A stretch of DNA of 64,000 nucleotides from Sipunculus nudus (taxonomy: Eukaryota; Annelida; Sipuncula; Golfingiida; Sipunculidae). A model generated the notes under the pieces. It was not told where the DNA came from, searched no databases, and saw only the letters and a program-made list of their open reading frames with translations. This document shows, one piece after another, positions 58,140 through 64,000 of the stretch. How positions within the stretch are numbered: the stretch's first letter is position 1; every line of letters begins with the position of its first letter. The stretch lies in the NCBI GenBank assembly GCA_026874595.1, contig CM049316.1:59965676-60029675 (forward strand), read 5' to 3'. The position numbers and the translations under genes were made by a program.

Positions 58140-61100
58140 GCCAGTCTATAGCCAGGAGACATGTAGATAATAACTCCCACACCTGAAGTCCCTGCTAGTT
58201 AGTCCATGTAGCTACAGAGGTAACTAAATCCACACAACCAATCTAGCAGCTGCACAGAACAGCTCCAGCAGCATAAAACAGCTCAGAAACAGCAGTTAGA
58301 AAGCAGTCAATTGATGAACCCTGTCTGTATGGCCATCACTGCCTGGGTCAACCTGATTGAGGCAGGTGAAGGAACAAAGACTCAGTGGCTTATGTGTGAA
58401 CCACACACACACACTATCTGGCATGCTACCATCGCTTGCATGAAGGGGTGTCAGGGTATAAACACACATTCTTATGACATCACCATTCGTAATCCAGGCA
58501 AATTTCTATGACCAACTCACTGTAACATGTTGGGATGCATATGCAATTGGTGAGTCTGTGCCATTAAATGGTGCAAATCTACTGTTAATGAGAAAATTGT
58601 ATAAGCTGCCACCCCTGCAAGCTATAATGAGCAAGTCCTGCCAGAGAAGTGGAATGCACATGAGCAGATGGTGCCATCCATTCACAAGAGACACTTTACT
58701 TGTATACAAAGCAATAGCCACCACACGCCTCCCCTGTCTCTCAGTGCCTTCACAGGTCATGTTCATCCATGTCCTCTTAGAGCTTTGCATTTAATTACCG
58801 TAAATGCCAAAATCAATGCCATTCACGGGCCAAAACAAGTCCTCCAGGGCTCAAAGCTGCATTTCACACAAGTTTCCTTTGGCCTAATACCAGATGCCTG
58901 GGTAAACCATGGAAAGGTTTACTGGGTCGCCTCCTGTGCCGCTAATTACTGCACACACTGCGGTAATTATCAGCAATCTGAATGCAGGGGTCACCAGTTT
59001 GTCTGCTCTAATGATCTTCCCGAGCAAAATGGCGGTAATCACTGTAACAACACCAATAAGGCCCAGAGGAAACGCAATTATATCTGTGTATCAGCCGCAT
59101 TCCTGCAGGTCTCTGCCAGATAATTACTGACAAGAATGTGACATACAAATACTATATCACTCTGCACGGGATGATTACTATATCCAGCTCATGATTGCAT
59201 GCTGGGTAAATTCCAGCCACTTCACACTCGCTAATCCTCCTAACTGTGTACACCAGCAGTATATTCTATTTGTGATAAATGTGAAATACAGCAACCCCCA
59301 AAATTTGAAACAAAACATGATCTTGCCCAAAGAAAATAACATACCATGAATAATACCATGATTGACTTATTATGGCTAAAATGGTACCACTTGTTACAGA
59401 GGATGATTACTATCCAGAATAATTCCTGGAACCATAAGCCCTTCATGCTTGAGGAAAGACATACATTCAAAGCTAGACTTGTTAACAAATGGGTGGATTT
59501 CCTTTTGAAACATGCAAAAAAGTTACACACTTGTAAATCTTCTATCAAATTATCATGCATTAAAAGTAAAATCATTAAATTCCATGCAGATTTTTTTGAG
59601 GTTCTGCAATCTAGCAAAAGAATTATTTTCGGTGATACGGGCAAAAGACATTTATGATCTTAACAGTTCATTTTTCTGCTTACTTTTCTTTTCAAGGCTT
59701 TGGAGCCAAAAATGAATGCTCAGTGCAGACACCTAGCGGTGCAAAATGGCACTAAAGCACCAGCATTGGTACACCACATATGTATGTCTTTCTGTCGTTC
59801 TGAAATGGGCCAGCTCAGAAGTATGTGATAACTGTCACTTCACCTGAAATATCAATATTAATTTTGTTGCACCTTTGCATGGTCTGCATATTTTTTTGAG
59901 AAAGAAGTATATGCTAGTGCTTAGAATAGGCTACTATCATCATGTGTGGCTTATTTTAACCTAGGCTAGCACATCTGAGGTAATCCGATGCAAGCAGAAC
60001 TGCTTAATGACATCACACTAACACTCCAGAGAAGTCACACAGGGACTTCTTACTGGCTTATACATAAAGGTATAATGACCTCCTTAGTAACTCTTAATAA
60101 CTCAGCTTGTTCATTCAGGAGAAACACACTGATGAAAATAATTAACCTGTAATTTTTTATTTTGTTTTTAATAGTACAATTTTAACAAATTAGGATCTTA
60201 TTTAAAAATTTGAAAAAAAATATACAGGTAATTTAATAGTAATACCTGTGCATCACAATAACTAATAATTCCAAATGATTAACTTCCAGCATCATTCTAC
60301 AGGTAAGAATAATTAGCACTGCGGGTGTAAAGCTTCAGGTAGCTTTAAAACTGAGACAACATATTTATTATGGATAACAAGAGCACAGAAAATGGGTGCC
60401 TAATACACTTGTTGCAAATCTTTCCAAAATGGACACGAACACATAATCTGTTGCGATTTAAGCCAACTATTCACTTGCCTTTATGGGATTCCTGGCATAC
60501 TTTGGGTATATATAAATGAACTGCAGGTAATTTCTGCCAAGAAAAGTCATTTATTTACAAGCTATAAGTAAACAATGTACATGAGCCCATTTTAAAATAC
60601 TGAAAAACCATGTATTTGGGTTGAAAGGTCAACAAAAGCTTATTTATAGAAAGGTTCAAGAGATTATATATCATTATTTAATACATCTAAGACAACAGAA
60701 TGGACCCCTTTAACTTAAAGAGCTCTACCCATCACATTTTATATTAAATTATACAGCTGAACCAGGGATGCTGGGTCTGATGACACAGATCATGTTAGGG
60801 CCTGCATGCCTGTATATTTTACTGATTTACACAGATAAATAATAGTGGTTATCAGATGAAGGCCTGGATTATGTAAACAAGGCTGTTCTTTTATACACTG
60901 ATGTCAGATGTCATCAGATAATTCAACTGCATACAGGAGCATGTCCTGTTCACGTAATTAATTCCATGACAATACTTGGTGTTATTGGTAAACCTCAAAG
61001 GAAGTTTTATTTGGTCTCAGTATTACCAGGCTATCTAGCTGGGTTGAAGTAGTAGGAATAAATATTTCATATTTAAGTAGGTAGGTGACAGTGTTGTGCA

Positions 61101-61189
61101 GTTGGTTCTTGGTTACAGGGCTTGACATTAACTTGGACAGTTGGGCAAGTAACATCTTGCTTTTACTTCCTTAAATGAATGTTTACCTG

Positions 61190-61214
61190 CCCCCCCCCCC
61201 CCCAAAAAAAAAAA
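61190..61214. repeat. C14-A11 homopolymer junction
   Basis: 14 C then 11 A on the plus strand. Confidence 0.95.
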
Positions 61215-61435
61215 GAGATCACAACTATGAACACAAAAGTACATTCCACATGATTGTGTTGCATTCAATAAACATGTTCAAATATTTGTTTGTGAATTAT
61301 AGTCCTCTTCAGTATTTGTACAGAAAAATATAAAGGTGACTTAAGATAAAGATGTATTATCAATATAATTTCATTTGTCCAATATTTAGAATGGCTTACT
61401 GAAAATCAGTTAAGATTCTGGTTTTAAGTAAAGGT

Positions 61436-61568
61436 TTATTAAAGACCCACTGGGACTAACCAAAACAACCTGTCATTATAACTAATGTGAATGCTTTTGG
61501 TTCACTCGAAGGTGGTCTTCACAGACATGTGGTCTCAGTGGACAGGTGGTCTTTCAGACAGGTTCAAA
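61436..61568. mobile_element. Truncated inverted copy of the 20425-20608 MITE
   Basis: AATGTGAATGCTTTTGGTTC, then GGACAGGTGGTCTTTCAGAC match the complement of 20425-20580 in order. Terminal CAGTG repeats are lost. Confidence 0.75.
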
Positions 61569-62849
61569 GGTAGTTCATTTTTCAGTTAGACCATTGAGTA
61601 TGCATGGACTACTGGGACTTTAGACGTAAGTTCTTTGGTTGTGTGTATCAATGTTCATCTGACAAACCTTTAGGTAGGCCACAATGGCAGTACCCCATAT
61701 CAGGAGTTATGTACTATACAGAAATAGGTGTCATATATGAACTTTGAGTAAGCCACAACAGGATTTACAAATGCAAATCCATACACACAAACATGAGTAG
61801 CTTTAAATGCTGTAACTGAATCCCCCTAAAGCTTGAGTGGCCCTAGATGTTGCATCAAAAATTAAATTTAAAACTGCTGGTAAATTGGAGCCACAAATTA
61901 GCTGTAATTACAATATATAGACCCAGGCATAATCCAGAGCCTGCAGCAATGTAGCAGGTCAGATTGATGCCATATAAACTAATACCAGTAAAATGGATAA
62001 AAATATATTCTGCCCCATTAGAGTAATAGATTGATGGTACACATGAAACCAGTGTAATATTTCAGACAGCAAGATTCAGCGCTGATTACGTGCTGGCTAT
62101 AAATACAGCTCAGCTATAAATACTGTCAGATGTTGTCTCTTTTTTTTTTAAAGCTGCAGCATTATCAAACGCAAATGAAACCAGATTATGGCAAACTGTC
62201 GCTATCTGCCGAGCTGCAGGAATGTCCATATTGGCCCAGTGCATCACGTTTATTAATGCCACACTCCCAAGGGTTCCGCCACCAGGCTTTCGCTCCTGTA
62301 ATAACACCCTCGGTCCTGGAGACCAAAGGCACAAACCAGCTACACGACGATCTGTCATTTCCCAAACCGATAAACGTAGCTGAATCAATGGTGGTGGAGC
62401 AACCTCCGGCTTGTTGCCAGTTATTTCTGTCAGCCTTAAGTGCACATATTAGCTGCCTTTTATGGTTCCCGTTCTTTCTTACAACATATCATGAACTAGC
62501 CATCAATCCTCAGGTACATCCAGCACATTTACACTAAATCTAACGGTTAATGTTTTACAAATACACTAGAGATTATTAATTAAATGCAATTCTAACAAAT
62601 TATGCTAATTCATAGTACACATACTTAAATGTATCTGTTTGATCATTATGTGGCCTAATGTAATTTACAGTTTTAATAACCTGCAGATCAGGTATATCAC
62701 AATAATATTTTAAGATAACAATTCTAAGAAAGATAACACCAATTTTTTTATTTATATACATAATTAATGAAATTAAATTGATTTCTTTTGATCCTTTTAC
62801 TGAATTAAGTTTGAATTTTCTGACATAGGATTGTGGTACAAAATTAAAG

Positions 62850-62850
62850 T

Positions 62851-62885
<35 letters not shown>
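62850..62885. repeat. (AC)n(AT)n microsatellite
   Basis: About eight AC units followed by about nine AT units. Confidence 0.95.
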
Positions 62886-63629
62886 AATATATACTAGTTG
62901 ACCGAAGTACATCAACGTATCTCACCTACTCATCATGAATGTAATATTCAGGGATAGAAATCAACTGTTTGGGCATTAACATGAATTGTAAAGAACATGG
63001 TTATTCACCAGGATCCAAAACTGATATTTTAATTAAAGACCAGATTGTGTCACTTGTATTGACCCTAACAGACACTATTAGTTAACCTTTGATGCCCCAG
63101 AAAGCCTAGTGATTAACCCAAATAGAATACAAGACACAAGCCCGGTGCATGTACATGCATAATAAGGCATAATCACATGTAAATTTGCTACTGGGAACAG
63201 AAATTACATGACAACTGGTAATGGTTTTGTGAAATCAGGTCTGAGCTCCACCACGACATGCAATAATGCCATATTATATGATCACTTATATTATAGTGGT
63301 GGTTAGCAAGTTGCTTAACCCCCCACGACAGAGAAAATTGTGATAATAACAAATATACATCATTCCCTGAGACGAATAATATTGTGTGCCCTCTGAAAGC
63401 AGTCCTGGTTTGTCACAATAGTAGTTATACAGTTCCACGTCTTGTCTTGTTTAACGCCTAGAATTCTTGGAATTCACAATTCATGAAAAATATAGGTCTA
63501 TAATGTTTTTTCCTGGTCACCTTCAGGCAGACAGACTATGACAAACACTGTTTTTTTTCTGTTTACCTCAGATAAACTATGCAGGCACATTTTGCAAATA
63601 CTACCAGGGCTGTTAAATAATGTAGATAC

Positions 63630-64000
63630 CTTTTTGTTAGCAAGAGTTTCAAATCTGCATTATTCAGGAAAAGGGGCTTGTCATGAAAATAAAACCTTTG
63701 TGAACAAGGCCCAAGGTGGAAGGCAAATCACACGATATAAGATCTTGTATGTTCAAAGTTTGCTATATTATAAATGATATCTTATCTTTCAATTCATCTG
63801 TCATACAGGAATAATTATTTCAATTATTTCAATGTTCATCTGTCAAATTATCAAGATTTTGCGAAAGTATTATATTACAGGTATATAATTAATTCATATA
63901 ATAATGGTTAATTTTGTGTAGTTTTTTCATATGGTGAGATGGCGAAAATGAAACCCAAGTGAACGCTGAAACTGTGAAGATTGTGAATTTTTAACCTCTA
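63630..64000. mobile_element. Dispersed MITE-like repeat, copy 2 (runs to window end)
   Basis: Shares GTTTCAAATCTGCATTATTC-type start and CATGAAAATAAAACCTTTGT with 51228-51640; ends in GATTGTGAATTTTTAACCTC. Confidence 0.5.

Larger units (their letters stand above)
58140..64000. other. Region upstream of the probable GSE1 start exon
   Basis: 5.9 kb without a supportable gene. Two blocks stand out as CpG-containing and of high complexity (58890-59115 and 62140-62480), both open on several frames but unlike any family. Otherwise AT-rich with a MITE fragment (61436-61568), homopolymers and microsatellites. Confidence 0.55.

Noticed and set aside
58668-59123. 151-codon plus-strand frame with many Cys and His
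   Set aside because: Cys/His spacing fits no zinc finger, neighbouring frames are also open, and the gene would overlap the GSE1 5' region. Balanced base composition explains the openness.

Overview
This is a window of an animal (metazoan) genome, AT-rich, with long introns and many dispersed repeats. It is most likely from a mollusc or related lophotrochozoan. The grounds are an intronic repeat ending in a (GGAC)n tract plus an AGCTCAG/CTGAGCT hairpin, a class I know from molluscan genomes, together with tRNA-derived SINEs and TA-flanked MITEs. No species can be named from the sequence alone. I see no bacterial, organellar or viral genes.

Two protein-coding genes are recognisable. They face each other tail to tail. 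On the plus strand, bases 775-3653 hold a complete five-exon GINS2 (PSF2) gene of 183 codons, a subunit of the GINS replication helicase complex. On the minus strand, from about 58139 down to 8971, lies an almost complete GSE1 gene (genetic suppressor element 1, DUF3736 family), a chromatin corepressor protein. I resolved 16 coding exons whose phases all agree, giving 1097 codons plus stop. They include a 36-base microexon (17016-17051) and a likely first exon with only 16 coding bases (58124-58139). In human, GINS2 and GSE1 are also convergent neighbours (16q24.1, from memory), so this looks like a bilaterian-conserved gene pair.

Layout: 1-774 GINS2 upstream; 775-3653 GINS2; 3654-8970 shared 3' region with a 210-bp tandem duplication and a degenerate 40-bp repeat in the GSE1 3' UTR; 8971-28921 the dense 3' half of GSE1; 28922-34150 an intron with a 288-bp tandem array inside a possible 3.46-kb TIR element; 34151-34347 exon 4; 34348-50887 a 16.5-kb intron; 50888-54147 exons 3 and 2; 54148-64000 the 5' part, with the likely start exon at 58124 and otherwise noncoding.

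The most unusual structure is at 25139-26672. The last 40-odd bases of GSE1 exon 7 together with its 5' splice site have been amplified into a 56-bp minisatellite with 27 copies of the donor. Two further partial copies of an exon end plus its donor occur: GINS2 exon 1 copied into its intron (about 1083-1150), and GSE1 exon 12 copied at about 17286-17368. An inverted repeat pair (14491-14640 and 24240-24345) flanks GSE1 exons 9-11 and could favour circular RNA.
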